64,000 bases of DNA from assembly GCF_014653945.1 (NCBI RefSeq), contig NZ_BNAU01000012.1:62001-126000 (forward strand), given 5' to 3'. The stretch comes from Amycolatopsis deserti (GTDB taxonomy: Bacteria > Actinomycetota > Actinomycetes > Mycobacteriales > Pseudonocardiaceae). Each line of letters starts with the position of its first letter. The stretch's first letter is position 1. Below the pieces are notes generated by a model. It worked only from the letters and a program-made list of their open reading frames with translations. It had not been told where the DNA came from and ran no database searches. This document shows, in pieces, positions 35,429-43,958 of the stretch. A program made the position numbers and the translations under genes.

Positions 35429-36309
35429 TGGGCCGGTTGATCAAGGCGGAGTTCCGCAAGACGCTCAGCCTCAACACCTGGTGGATCCTGATCATCCCGC
35501 TGGTGCTGGTCGCGTTCTGGATGTCGTTCGTCTGGGGCAAGATCACCAACGACTTCGCCGACTACATCGGCAGCGGCACCGCGCGGATCATCGCCGAGCA
35601 GGCCGGGCTGCCCGCCGACGCGTTGCCGGTCGGGCTGCTCAGCATCGCCCACGGCGTGAACATCGCGCAGCTGATCCCGGCGATCTTCGGCGTGTTCGCG
35701 CTGGCCGGTGAGTACAGCAGCAAGACGATCACGACGACGTTCCTGACGGCGCCGAACCGGGTGTCCGCGCTGACCGCGAAGATGATCACCTACGTCCTGT
35801 GGGGCGCGCTGTACGGGCTGCTCAGCTTCGCGGTCGCGGCGCTGGCGACCGTCGTCACCGTGGACAGCGACCGGCTGCCCAGCGGCGGCGAATGGCTCGC
35901 CGCGTTCGGCGGGACCGTGCTGGCCTACGCGCTGGTGACGCTGTTCGGCATCGGCTTCGGCGCGGTGCTGAACAAGGTCGTGCTGGCCGTCATCCTGCTG
36001 ATCGGGTGGTTCCTGATCGTGGAGAACGTGCTGGTCATCGCGCTGTGGAACACCAGCGACATCTTCGGCGCGCTCCTGCCGAACAGCACCGCGAACGGCA
36101 TCGTCGGCGGCATCGCGGCGGAGGCGTTCGGGATCAGCTCGATCAACCTGCCGGGCGGCGTCGAGCACTGGGACAAGCTCGGCCTGCAGCTGGCCGCCGG
36201 CGCGCCGGGCGTCATCTCCTGGTGGGCCGCCGCGCTGGTGTTCCTCGCCTGGACCATGGTGTTCTTCATGGGCGGCTGGGCCTCCAACCAGCGCCGCGAC
36301 ATCACGTAG
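35428..36309 (+). CDS. ABC-2 type transporter permease
   Basis: A 293-residue membrane protein with about six transmembrane helices, for example TWWILIIPLVLVAFW, IPAIFGVFALAGE, MITYVLWGALYGLLSF and VVLAVILLIGWFLIV. The N-terminus (MGRLIKAEFRKTLSLNTWW) is typical of ABC-2 permeases partnered with NatA/BcrA-like ATPases. It is translationally coupled to the upstream ATPase; the two would form a homodimeric permease with two ATPases. Confidence 0.88.
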   Translation: MGRLIKAEFRKTLSLNTWWILIIPLVLVAFWMSFVWGKITNDFADYIGSGTARIIAEQAGLPADALPVGLLSIAHGVNIAQLIPAIFGVFALAGEYSSKTITTTFLTAPNRVSALTAKMITYVLWGALYGLLSFAVAALATVVTVDSDRLPSGGEWLAAFGGTVLAYALVTLFGIGFGAVLNKVVLAVILLIGWFLIVENVLVIALWNTSDIFGALLPNSTANGIVGGIAAEAFGISSINLPGGVEHWDKLGLQLAAGAPGVISWWAAALVFLAWTMVFFMGGWASNQRRDIT

Positions 36310-36350
36310 CCGGCCGTCGGGAAACTGTCGGTGCACGCGCATAACCTGGC

Positions 36351-39300
36351 GTGGTGACTGCACGACCTCCACGAACTGACGAGAACCCCGGGACCGGATG
36401 GATTCGCCGGCTGGCCGCGGCCTGCTGGCGCCATCCGGTCCTGGTCGTCTCGTCGCTGGCCGCGGCGGTGTTCAGCGTCGGCCTGCAGGCCGCGAGCCCG
36501 CTGCTGGTGAAGCTCGCCGTGGACGACGCGGTCGCGTCGCAGACCGGGCGGCTGGGCCTGCTCGTCGCCGGGCTGATCGGGGTCCAGCTGCTGATGTTCG
36601 GCACCGCGTTCGTCCGGCGTTACCTGGGCGGGCGGCTCGCGCTGGACGTGCAGCACGACCTGCGCCAGCGGGTGTTCGACGCGGTGTCGCGGCTGGACGG
36701 TGGCAAGCAGGACTCGCTGCGCACCGGCCAGGTGGTGTCGCGCGCGATCACCGACCTGCAGCTGGTCGTGTCGCTGCTGTTCGTGGTGCCGCTGTCGGCG
36801 GGCTCGGTCGTGTTCGCGGTGTTCTCCGTCGCCGCGATGCTGTGGATGTCACCCGGACTGACGGTGATCGCGCTGATCGTGGTGCCCGCGGTGGCGATCG
36901 TCGCGGGCGCGGCCCGCAAGCGCCTGTTCCCGGCCACCTGGTCGGCGCAGCAGCGGGCGGCGGACGTGGCGCAGCACGTCGAGGAGACCGTCACCGGCGT
37001 CCGCGTCGTGAAGGGCTTCGGGCAGGAGGCCCGGGAGGTCGCGCGGCTGGAGAAGACCGCGCGGCGGCTGTTCGCCGAACGGCTGCGCGCCGCCCGGCTG
37101 GCGGCGGTGCCCACGGCGACGACGTCCGCGCTGCCGGCGGCCGGGCAGGTCGCCGTGCTGGCCTTCGGCGGCATCCTGGCGCTCAACGGGCAGGTCACGC
37201 TCGGCACGTTCCTCGCGTTCGCCAGCTACGTGTCGGGCCTGATCGGGCCGGCCCGCATGATGTCGGCGTTGGTGGTGCAGGCCCAGCTGACGCGCGCGGG
37301 CGCGGAACGCGTGTACGAGCTGGTGGACGCCCAGCCCGAGGTCACCGACCCGGTGGACCCGAAGCCGCTGCCGGAGGGGCCGCTGGGCATCGAGCTGGAC
37401 GACGTGCGGTTCGGCTACACGCGCTCGGAACCGGTGCTGGACGGGCTGAGCCTGCGCGCGGAGCCCGGCGAGACGCTGGCGCTGGTCGGCACCGCGGGCT
37501 CCGGCAAGTCGACGATCTCGTTGCTGCTGCCCCGGTTCTACGACGCGCACTCGGGCAGCGTCCGGCTCGGTGACTGCGACGTGCGGGACGTGAAGCTGAC
37601 CGACTTGCGCCAGGCGATCGGCGTGGTGTTCGAGGAGGCGTTCCTGTTCTCCACGTCCATCCGCGACAACATCGCCTACGGCCGCCCGGACGCCAGCGAC
37701 GAGGAGGTGATCGCCGCGGCGAAGGCGGCCGAGGCGCACGACTTCATCTCCGAGCTGCCCGACGGCTACGCCACCCAGGTCGGTGAACGCGGCCTGACGC
37801 TGTCGGGTGGCCAGCGGCAGCGGCTGGGCCTGGCGCGGGCGCTGCTGACCGATCCGCGGGTGCTGATCCTGGACGACGCAACCTCCGCGGTCGACACGGT
37901 CACCGAGGCGGCCATCTACGAGACGCTGCGGTCGGTCACCGCCACCCGCACGACGCTGCTGATCGCGCACCGCAAGTCCACGCTGTCGCTGGCCGACCGG
38001 ATCGCGGTGCTCGACGCGGGCCGCGTGGTCGACGTCGGCACCTACGACGAGCTGGCGCAGCGCTGCGAGCTGTTCCGCGAACTCATCGCGGGGCCCGGCG
38101 AGGGCGTGGAGCAGGTGCACAAGCGCGACTGCGTGGCGAGCCCGGAGACCGGGACCACGCCCGCGCTGTGGCCGGAGACCGGCGAGCGGGACGCGGTCGA
38201 CGAGATGGCCGAGTCGGCGCAGCAGCGGAACGCGCCGGCGCCGATGCCTGGCGGCGGGATGGGCGCCAGCAGCGCGCTGAACGCGCCCCCGACCGCCGAA
38301 CTGCTGGAGGGCGTGCGCAAGCTGCCGCCCGCGACGGACGAACCGGCGCTGGACCCGGACTCGGTCACCCAGCCGGATCCGAAGTTCCGCCTGGGCTCGG
38401 CGTTGCGTCCGGTGCGCGGCCTGCTGATCGTCGCGGTGCTGCTGGTCGGGCTGGACGCGGCGGCGTCGATCGCGTTGCCCGCGCTGTACCAGCAGGGCGT
38501 CGACCACGGGGTGCGGCCGGGCCTGGCGTGGGTGGTGTGGCTGTGCGCCGGGATCGGCGCGGCGATCATCGCGATGGACTGGTTCGTGATCGCGGCGCAG
38601 ACACGGCTCACCGCGCGGGCCGGTGAGACGGTGCTGTACTCGCTGCGCGTCCGCAGCTACGCGCACCTGCAGCGGCTCGGGCTCGACTACTACGAGCGCG
38701 AGCTGTCCGGCAAGATCATGACCCGCATGACGACGGACGTGGACGCGTTGTCGACGTTCCTGCAGACCGGTGTCGCGCAGGCGGTGATCAGCGCGTTGAC
38801 GCTGGTCGGGATCACCGGGGCGCTGCTGATCACCGACGTGTCGCTGGCGCTGTACGCGTTGTCCGTGGTGCCGGTGCTGGTGATCGCGACGGTGATCTTC
38901 CGGCGGCTGTCCAGCGCGGCGTACACCGAGGCGCGCGAGAAGGTCAGCGCCGTGAACGCCGACATGCAGGAGAACGTGAGCGGTCTGCGGGTCGCGCAGG
39001 CGTACAGCCGGGAGGAGCGGTCGGCCGAGGACTTCGCGTCTCGCAGCGACGCCTACCGCCGGTCGCGGCTGCGGGCCCAGCGGTACGTGGCGACGTACTT
39101 CCCGTTCGTGACGCTGCTGTCCGGGGTGGCGGAGGCGGTCGTGCTGGTGGCGGGGGCGAACCGGGTCGCGGACGGCACGCTGGCGGTCGGTGTGCTGCTG
39201 GCGTTCCTGCTGTACCTGAACCTGTTCTTCTCACCGATCCAGCAGTTGTCGTCGGTGTTCGACGGCTACCAGCAGGCGAAGGTCGGCCTGCACCGGATCG

Positions 39301-40094
39301 GCGACCTGCTGCGGACGCCGACGTCGGTGCCGCCGCCCGCGGACCCGGTGCCGGTGCCCGAGCGGCTGCGCGGCGAGGTCACGTTCGACGCGGTGGACTT
39401 TTCGTACACCGGCACGGAAAGCCTGGCGCTGACGGATGTTTCGCTGAAGGTGTCGCCGGGCGAGACGGTCGCCCTGGTCGGCTCGACCGGCGCCGGGAAG
39501 TCCACAGTGGTCAAACTGGCGGCGCGGTTCTACGACGCGACGAGCGGCAAGGTGAGCATCGACGGGGTCGACGTGCGGGACTACGACCTGGCCGGCCTGC
39601 ACCGGCGGATGGGCGTGGTGCCGCAGGAGGCGCACCTGTTCTCCGGCACGGTGGCGGACAACGTCAGGTACGGCAACCCGTCGGCCTCGGACGCGGAGGT
39701 CGAAGCCGCGGTGCGAGCGGTCGGCGCCGTCGACGCGATCGCCGCGATGCCGCAGGGCTTCCACCAGCCGGTGGGCGAACGGGGCCGGTCGTTGTCGGCG
39801 GGGCAACGGCAGCTGGTCGCGCTGGCCCGGGCGGAACTGGTGGACCCGGACGTACTGCTCCTCGACGAGGCGACGGCAGCGTTGGACCCATCAACGGAAG
39901 CCACGGTCCTCGCGGCAACGGAAACGGTCGTCAAGCGCCGCACGACTTTCGTGGTGGCCCACCGCCTGGCGACGGCGGCCAGATCGGACCGGATCGTGGT
40001 GCTCGACCACGGGCGCATCGTGGAACAGGGCACACACGAGGAACTCCTGGCGGCCAACGGCCACTACGCACGCCTATGGCAAACAGGCGCGTAG
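36351..40094 (+). CDS. Fused ABC exporter, TMD-NBD-TMD-NBD in one chain
   Basis: A 1247-residue exporter made of two half-transporters. NBD1 has Walker A GTAGSGKST (about 380), signature LSGGQRQR (about 484) and Walker B ILDDATSAVD (about 506). NBD2 has GSTGAGKST (about 1044), LSAGQRQL (about 1150) and LLDEATAALD (about 1170). Each NBD follows a six-helix membrane domain. The Asp in place of the catalytic Glu in NBD1 and the altered NBD2 signature would make one degenerate ATP site, as in heterodimeric exporters. A Pro/Ala-rich linker of about 100 residues joins the halves. It resembles the mycobacterial Rv0194-type multidrug exporter in layout. Confidence 0.9.
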   Translation: MVTARPPRTDENPGTGWIRRLAAACWRHPVLVVSSLAAAVFSVGLQAASPLLVKLAVDDAVASQTGRLGLLVAGLIGVQLLMFGTAFVRRYLGGRLALDVQHDLRQRVFDAVSRLDGGKQDSLRTGQVVSRAITDLQLVVSLLFVVPLSAGSVVFAVFSVAAMLWMSPGLTVIALIVVPAVAIVAGAARKRLFPATWSAQQRAADVAQHVEETVTGVRVVKGFGQEAREVARLEKTARRLFAERLRAARLAAVPTATTSALPAAGQVAVLAFGGILALNGQVTLGTFLAFASYVSGLIGPARMMSALVVQAQLTRAGAERVYELVDAQPEVTDPVDPKPLPEGPLGIELDDVRFGYTRSEPVLDGLSLRAEPGETLALVGTAGSGKSTISLLLPRFYDAHSGSVRLGDCDVRDVKLTDLRQAIGVVFEEAFLFSTSIRDNIAYGRPDASDEEVIAAAKAAEAHDFISELPDGYATQVGERGLTLSGGQRQRLGLARALLTDPRVLILDDATSAVDTVTEAAIYETLRSVTATRTTLLIAHRKSTLSLADRIAVLDAGRVVDVGTYDELAQRCELFRELIAGPGEGVEQVHKRDCVASPETGTTPALWPETGERDAVDEMAESAQQRNAPAPMPGGGMGASSALNAPPTAELLEGVRKLPPATDEPALDPDSVTQPDPKFRLGSALRPVRGLLIVAVLLVGLDAAASIALPALYQQGVDHGVRPGLAWVVWLCAGIGAAIIAMDWFVIAAQTRLTARAGETVLYSLRVRSYAHLQRLGLDYYERELSGKIMTRMTTDVDALSTFLQTGVAQAVISALTLVGITGALLITDVSLALYALSVVPVLVIATVIFRRLSSAAYTEAREKVSAVNADMQENVSGLRVAQAYSREERSAEDFASRSDAYRRSRLRAQRYVATYFPFVTLLSGVAEAVVLVAGANRVADGTLAVGVLLAFLLYLNLFFSPIQQLSSVFDGYQQAKVGLHRIGDLLRTPTSVPPPADPVPVPERLRGEVTFDAVDFSYTGTESLALTDVSLKVSPGETVALVGSTGAGKSTVVKLAARFYDATSGKVSIDGVDVRDYDLAGLHRRMGVVPQEAHLFSGTVADNVRYGNPSASDAEVEAAVRAVGAVDAIAAMPQGFHQPVGERGRSLSAGQRQLVALARAELVDPDVLLLDEATAALDPSTEATVLAATETVVKRRTTFVVAHRLATAARSDRIVVLDHGRIVEQGTHEELLAANGHYARLWQTGA

Positions 40095-40127
40095 CGCCGC
40101 GCTTTTGATCGGTGAACACAAGCGGAG

Positions 40128-40273
40128 CTGGGTGGTCATCCCGTCGCCTGACACGTGACGATCACCTTGAGCCAGGGCCGCAACCCTCGCTGGGTCGCGA
40201 GTTGACATGCCAACCTTGCGGCCCTGGCTCAAGGTGATATGCACAAACCGCAGGCGACGGGATGACCACCCAG
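40128..40273. repeat. Long nested palindrome (part B of composite repeat), copy 2
   Basis: Outer 21-bp perfect arms (40128-40148 and 40253-40273, beginning CTGGGTGGTCATCCCGTC) enclose inner 23-bp perfect arms (40161-40183 and 40216-40238, beginning ATCACCTTGAGCCAGG). The same element occurs inverted at 52470-52620. It lies just after the fused exporter gene, between convergent genes. Confidence 0.85.
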
Positions 40274-40279
40274 CGACCA

Positions 40280-40600
40280 CCTCGCCAAGGTGACGGGCGT
40301 GCTTTTCCGTCATCCCGGAGCCTGCCCGTCCGGCGAGGACATCTCTTGATCTTTAGTCTTGCCCTTGGGCAGGCGAAGAGCCCGCCCTGCGGGCGGATAA
40401 AAAAGCGCCTCACGGCGCCAAAGGTCACCTTACGACCACCCCCGCCCCCGCTCCTTGATTGTGTTTCAGTCGCCGAGCAGGCGTGTCAAGGCGGGAAAGA
40501 GTACCTTGACACGCCTGATCGGCGACCAAAAGCAGGCTGTGGATCGGGGGCGGGGGAGGTCTGGTTGGGGTAGTCGGTCTTTTTGCGTTGCCGGCCGCCG
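40280..40600 (+). repeat. Composite intergenic repeat part A, copy 2
   Basis: Shares long blocks with 13755-14095 and, inverted, with 52220-52468. It contains a hairpin of two 23-bp arms (40469-40491 and 40504-40526) with a single mismatch and a 12-nt loop (CGGGAAAGAGTA). It also contains GC hairpins around GCCCGCCCTGCGGGC and GGCGCC. No gene is present. Confidence 0.82.
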
Positions 40601-40820
40601 GATCGCTGGGCTGCCGCGCGGCCGCTCGACCACCGTCCCCACTGCCGTCGCCGACCGCCGGAACGCACAACTGCCGCACGGCCACTCGACCGCCGACCTC
40701 ACTGCCGCCGCCGACCGGCGGATCGCTGGGCTGCCGCGCGGCCGCTCGACCACCGTCCCCACTGCCGTCGCCGACCGCCGAATCGCCGAATCGCAGAACT
40801 GCCGCTCGACCGCCGTTGCC
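40600..40820. repeat. 60-bp tandem repeat, 3.5 units
   Basis: Units start at 40600, 40660, 40720 and 40780 (partial). Units 1 and 3 are identical over 60 bp; unit 2 differs at several positions; unit 4 is degenerate. The unit begins GGATCGCTGGGCTGCCGCGC. No coding frame on either strand looks like a protein. Confidence 0.8.
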
Positions 40821-40839
40821 GGGCGGCGCCTGTCTGGTG

Positions 40840-42219
40840 CTAGATAAAAACCTTCCCCGGGTTCAGGATCCCCAGTGGGTCCAGCGCCCCCTTCACCGCG
40901 CGGTGCATCTCCAGCACCTCCGGGCTCACCTCGCGCCGCAGGCCGCCGCGCTTCAGCAACCCGATTCCGTGCTCCCCGGTCACCGTGCCGCCCAGCTCGA
41001 CCGCGTCCGCGATGATGTCCTCGAACGCGGCCTGCGCACGTCGCCTTGCCGCGTCGTCGCCGATGGGGGTTATCAGCAGCGGGTGCAGGTTTCCGTCGCC
41101 GGCGTGGGCGATGTTCGCGATCAGCGTGTCGTGCTCGGCGGCCGCCTTTTCGATCCGCGCCAGCATTTCCGGCACCAGCGCTCGCGGCACGCAGACGTCC
41201 TCGGTGAGCACCGGGCCGAGCCGCTCCAGCGCCGGGTACGCCAGGCGCCGGGCGTCGAACAGCGCCTCAGCTTCGTGCTCGTCCGTGGACACCGCCGCCC
41301 ACGTCGCCCCGGCCCGCTCGAAGCACCGCAGGATCGTGCGGGCCTCCTCCTCACCGGCATGCCCCGGAGTGTCCACGCGGCCCAGCAGTACCACGTTCGC
41401 CTCGGTGGACAGGCCCATGTTCTTCCACGCGTCGACCGCCTCGAGGCAGTGCCGGTCGACCAGCTCCAGCGCGGACGGGATCACCCCGGACGCGGACACC
41501 GCGCTGACCGCCTCACCCGCGGCGATCACCGAGTCGAAGTAACCGGCGATCGTGCGCTCGGGCTCGCGCTGCGGCCGCAACCGCACGGTCACCTCGGTGA
41601 TCACGCCGAGCGTGCCCTCGGAGCCGACCATCAGCCCGCACAGGTCGTACCCGGCGACGCCCTTCGCGGTGCGCCGGCCCAGCCGCACGACCTCGCCGCG
41701 CCCGGTGACGACCTCCAGCGCGAGCACGTAGTCCCGGGTCACCCCGTACTTCACGCAGCACAGCCCACCGGCGTTGGTCGCCACGTTCCCGCCGATCGTC
41801 GACCACGGCGCGCTCGCCGGGTCCGGCGGGTACCACAGCCCCTGCTCGGCGCAGATCGCCCGCAGGTCGTCGTTCACGACGCCCGGCTGCACGACCGCGA
41901 GCCGCTCGGCGGGGTCGATCTCCAGGACCGAATCCATCGCCTCGAACGAGATCATGATGCAGCCGTCGACGGCGTTCGCCCCGCCCGACAAGCCCGTCCC
42001 GGCCCCGCGGGGCACCACCGGGACCCCGTGCTCGCCCGCGAACCGCACGACGTCGCGCACCTCACCGGTCGAGCGGGGCCGCACCACCGCGGCGGCCTGC
42101 CCGTATTCGGCCCACTCCGCGTGGTCCTGCAGGTAGGACTCGACCACGACCGGGTCGTCGACCACGTGCTCGGCCGGCACGACCCGCCGCAGGGCGGCCA
42201 CCAATGTCGGGGAATCCAT
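40840..42219 (-). CDS. FAD-linked oxidase, GlcD / D-2-hydroxyacid dehydrogenase type
   Basis: A 459-residue flavoprotein. The FAD-binding domain has VPRGAGTGLSGGANAVDG and STIGGNVATNAGG; the C-terminal domain ends with HAGDGNLHP and TGEHGIGLLKRGGL, the metal and substrate motifs of GlcD/D-lactate dehydrogenases. ATG 42219 follows GTGGAGG at 5 bp. It oxidises a D-2-hydroxyacid such as glycolate or D-lactate. GlcE and GlcF partners are not present beside it, so a stand-alone dehydrogenase is more likely. Confidence 0.9.
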   Translation of the reverse strand: MDSPTLVAALRRVVPAEHVVDDPVVVESYLQDHAEWAEYGQAAAVVRPRSTGEVRDVVRFAGEHGVPVVPRGAGTGLSGGANAVDGCIMISFEAMDSVLEIDPAERLAVVQPGVVNDDLRAICAEQGLWYPPDPASAPWSTIGGNVATNAGGLCCVKYGVTRDYVLALEVVTGRGEVVRLGRRTAKGVAGYDLCGLMVGSEGTLGVITEVTVRLRPQREPERTIAGYFDSVIAAGEAVSAVSASGVIPSALELVDRHCLEAVDAWKNMGLSTEANVVLLGRVDTPGHAGEEEARTILRCFERAGATWAAVSTDEHEAEALFDARRLAYPALERLGPVLTEDVCVPRALVPEMLARIEKAAAEHDTLIANIAHAGDGNLHPLLITPIGDDAARRRAQAAFEDIIADAVELGGTVTGEHGIGLLKRGGLRREVSPEVLEMHRAVKGALDPLGILNPGKVFI

Positions 42220-42299
42220 CACAACCTCCACCAGGGAGGCTACCGCTGCGACGACGGCCCCCGGAGCCGCTGAGCCACAGGTGAGACTCCCGCTACAGC

Positions 42300-43100
42300 T
42301 CAGGTCACCGCGGCGACCGCGCGGTCCCGGGCCTGCTCGTCGACCTCGGGCACGACGAAGCCGCGTGCCCGGATGTGCGCGACCAGCTCCGGATCCGGCG
42401 CGACCCCGTGTTCACGCAGGTAATGGGTCACCGCGCCCGGCCACACCCACTGGCCGTCCGTCCGGAAGTTCAGCGGCACCGAGGCCGGCTTCCCCGGGTC
42501 GAACTCGTCGACGGCGAAACCGCGCGCGGCCAGCACGACCGGCGCCGATTCGAGGTACTCGAGGACGCGGTCGCGTTCGGCCGGCGCCAGCGGCTCCCGC
42601 CGGACCACCGGCCGCCCGTCCGCGTCGAGCCCGTCGTAGACGCGCGGCGTGCGCACCTGGACGTCCACTTCGGACCGTGGCTGGGCCCGCTCCCGCAACC
42701 ACCTCGGCACGTGCTCCTCGGCGCGGGGGAAGAACCGGAGCTCGTCGGCGAACCCGATCGGCGGCGGCACCTGACGCCAGCGCGGCTCGTGGTCGATGAC
42801 GTAGTCCGCCTGCGGCGGACGGCCCGGATCGAACACCACCACCGCCGCCAGCCAGGTCCCCCGCCCCGGCTGGTACATGCCGGCCCGCAGCCGCCCGAGC
42901 AGCTGGACCACCGGCGGAGGCGGCGGCGCCGGACGCGCGACCCCGTCCGGGGTGACCACCGCGACGTCGACCTCGACGTGCCGCCCAGCGGCGCGGTACT
43001 CGACCCGCATCTGGCGCCAGCCCGGCGGAACGGCGCCCGCGAGCAGCTGCCCGACCTGGCCGAGGATCTGCCACTGCGGCGGCGTGACCGGCTGGTTCAC
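42300..43100 (-). CDS. Second immunity-like protein of the toxin locus (YezG-like module)
   Basis: A 266-residue protein starting at GTG 43100, overlapping the Imm49 stop by 4 bp. The N-terminal half has WQILGQVGQLLAGAVPPGW and LGRLRAGMYQPGRGTWLAA, resembling YezG/DUF600-type immunity modules. The centre has DELRFFPRAEEHVPRWL. The C-terminal half (GQWVWPGAVTHYLREHGVAP) is a domain I know from actinobacterial polymorphic-toxin-linked proteins. No signal peptide, so cytoplasmic. Position at the end of a toxin operon supports an immunity or toxin-handling role; direct function is inferred. Confidence 0.7.
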   Translation of the reverse strand: MNQPVTPPQWQILGQVGQLLAGAVPPGWRQMRVEYRAAGRHVEVDVAVVTPDGVARPAPPPPPVVQLLGRLRAGMYQPGRGTWLAAVVVFDPGRPPQADYVIDHEPRWRQVPPPIGFADELRFFPRAEEHVPRWLRERAQPRSEVDVQVRTPRVYDGLDADGRPVVRREPLAPAERDRVLEYLESAPVVLAARGFAVDEFDPGKPASVPLNFRTDGQWVWPGAVTHYLREHGVAPDPELVAHIRARGFVVPEVDEQARDRAVAAVT

Positions 43101-43936
43101 GGCCGCGAGCCGGACAGCAAACGGGCGGGCAGGTAGTCCGATTCGACGTCGAGGGTGAACCCGACAGCCTGCCCCAGCACGGCGACGGCGAGCGGGGCGA
43201 GCGCGACGAACCCTTCCGCGTCGGTGGCCCGGTCGCGCGCCGTCCAGTACTCCCGGTGCAACTCCAGAGCCTGCACCAGGGCTTCGTTGAAGCGCGCCGC
43301 GTCCCGCCGCAGGATGTAGTAGAACATCTTGATCGGCGGGTAGACCAGCTGCAGCATCGCACCCCGCGGCGTGACGCGCGCCGAGTCCGGGTCGGTGCCG
43401 TCCATCGCGGGCGTGAACATCGACGGTGGCACCCGCTCGCGGCGCAGGAACGCCTGCACCGACTCGATCCACGGGTACACGTAGGGATCGTGGTCGACCC
43501 CGGAGGCGCGGAGCAGGTCCAGCGGCACGGCGGCCAGCTCCCGCACCCTCGCCTCGTCGCGGAGAACCACCGCGTGCCACACCGCGGTCAGCCACCTGCC
43601 CGCGTTGGCGTGCCGGCCCGGACCGGTCGCCGGCAGCTCGAACCGGTTGTCCCCCAACTGGTATCCGACCGTGCCCGCGGACGCCCCGGCCATGGCGAAG
43701 GTCGCCGCGGCCGCCTGGCCGGCCAGATCGAACGCTCGCCAGGTGGCCGGGTCCGCGGCGCCCGGATCGAGGATCGTCCGGTTCCGCGCGACCAGCGTGG
43801 CCCACCGGAAGACCGTGTCGACCGCGTCGGCCTTCTTCTCGACGTAACCGAGGAACTGCCCCAGCCTGGGCTCGGCGGCTTCCACCTCACGGCTCGCGGC
43901 CTCGCGGTCGACGGGGTGCCGGGGAACGGTCGTCAT
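43097..43936 (-). CDS. Imm49-family immunity protein
   Basis: A 279-residue all-helical protein matching the Imm49 pattern: ATGPGRHANAGRWLTAVWHA, LRASGVDHDPYVYPWIESVQ, YPPIKMFYYILRRD followed by FNEALVQALELHREYW, and C-terminal VESDYLPARLL. Imm49 proteins are predicted immunity proteins in polymorphic toxin systems. It lies 22 bp downstream of the toxin gene and is coupled to the next gene by a GTGA overlap, so it most likely protects the producer from the adjacent toxin. Confidence 0.82.
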   Translation of the reverse strand: MTTVPRHPVDREAASREVEAAEPRLGQFLGYVEKKADAVDTVFRWATLVARNRTILDPGAADPATWRAFDLAGQAAAATFAMAGASAGTVGYQLGDNRFELPATGPGRHANAGRWLTAVWHAVVLRDEARVRELAAVPLDLLRASGVDHDPYVYPWIESVQAFLRRERVPPSMFTPAMDGTDPDSARVTPRGAMLQLVYPPIKMFYYILRRDAARFNEALVQALELHREYWTARDRATDAEGFVALAPLAVAVLGQAVGFTLDVESDYLPARLLSGSRP

Positions 43937-43958
43937 GAAGTCGCTGTCCTCACGTCGT

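Noticed and set aside
40588-40850. Repetitive protein encoded by the 60-bp tandem repeat
   Set aside because: Since 60 is divisible by 3, several frames stay open, but none has a ribosome site or a recognisable domain; the repeats are better seen as intergenic DNA.
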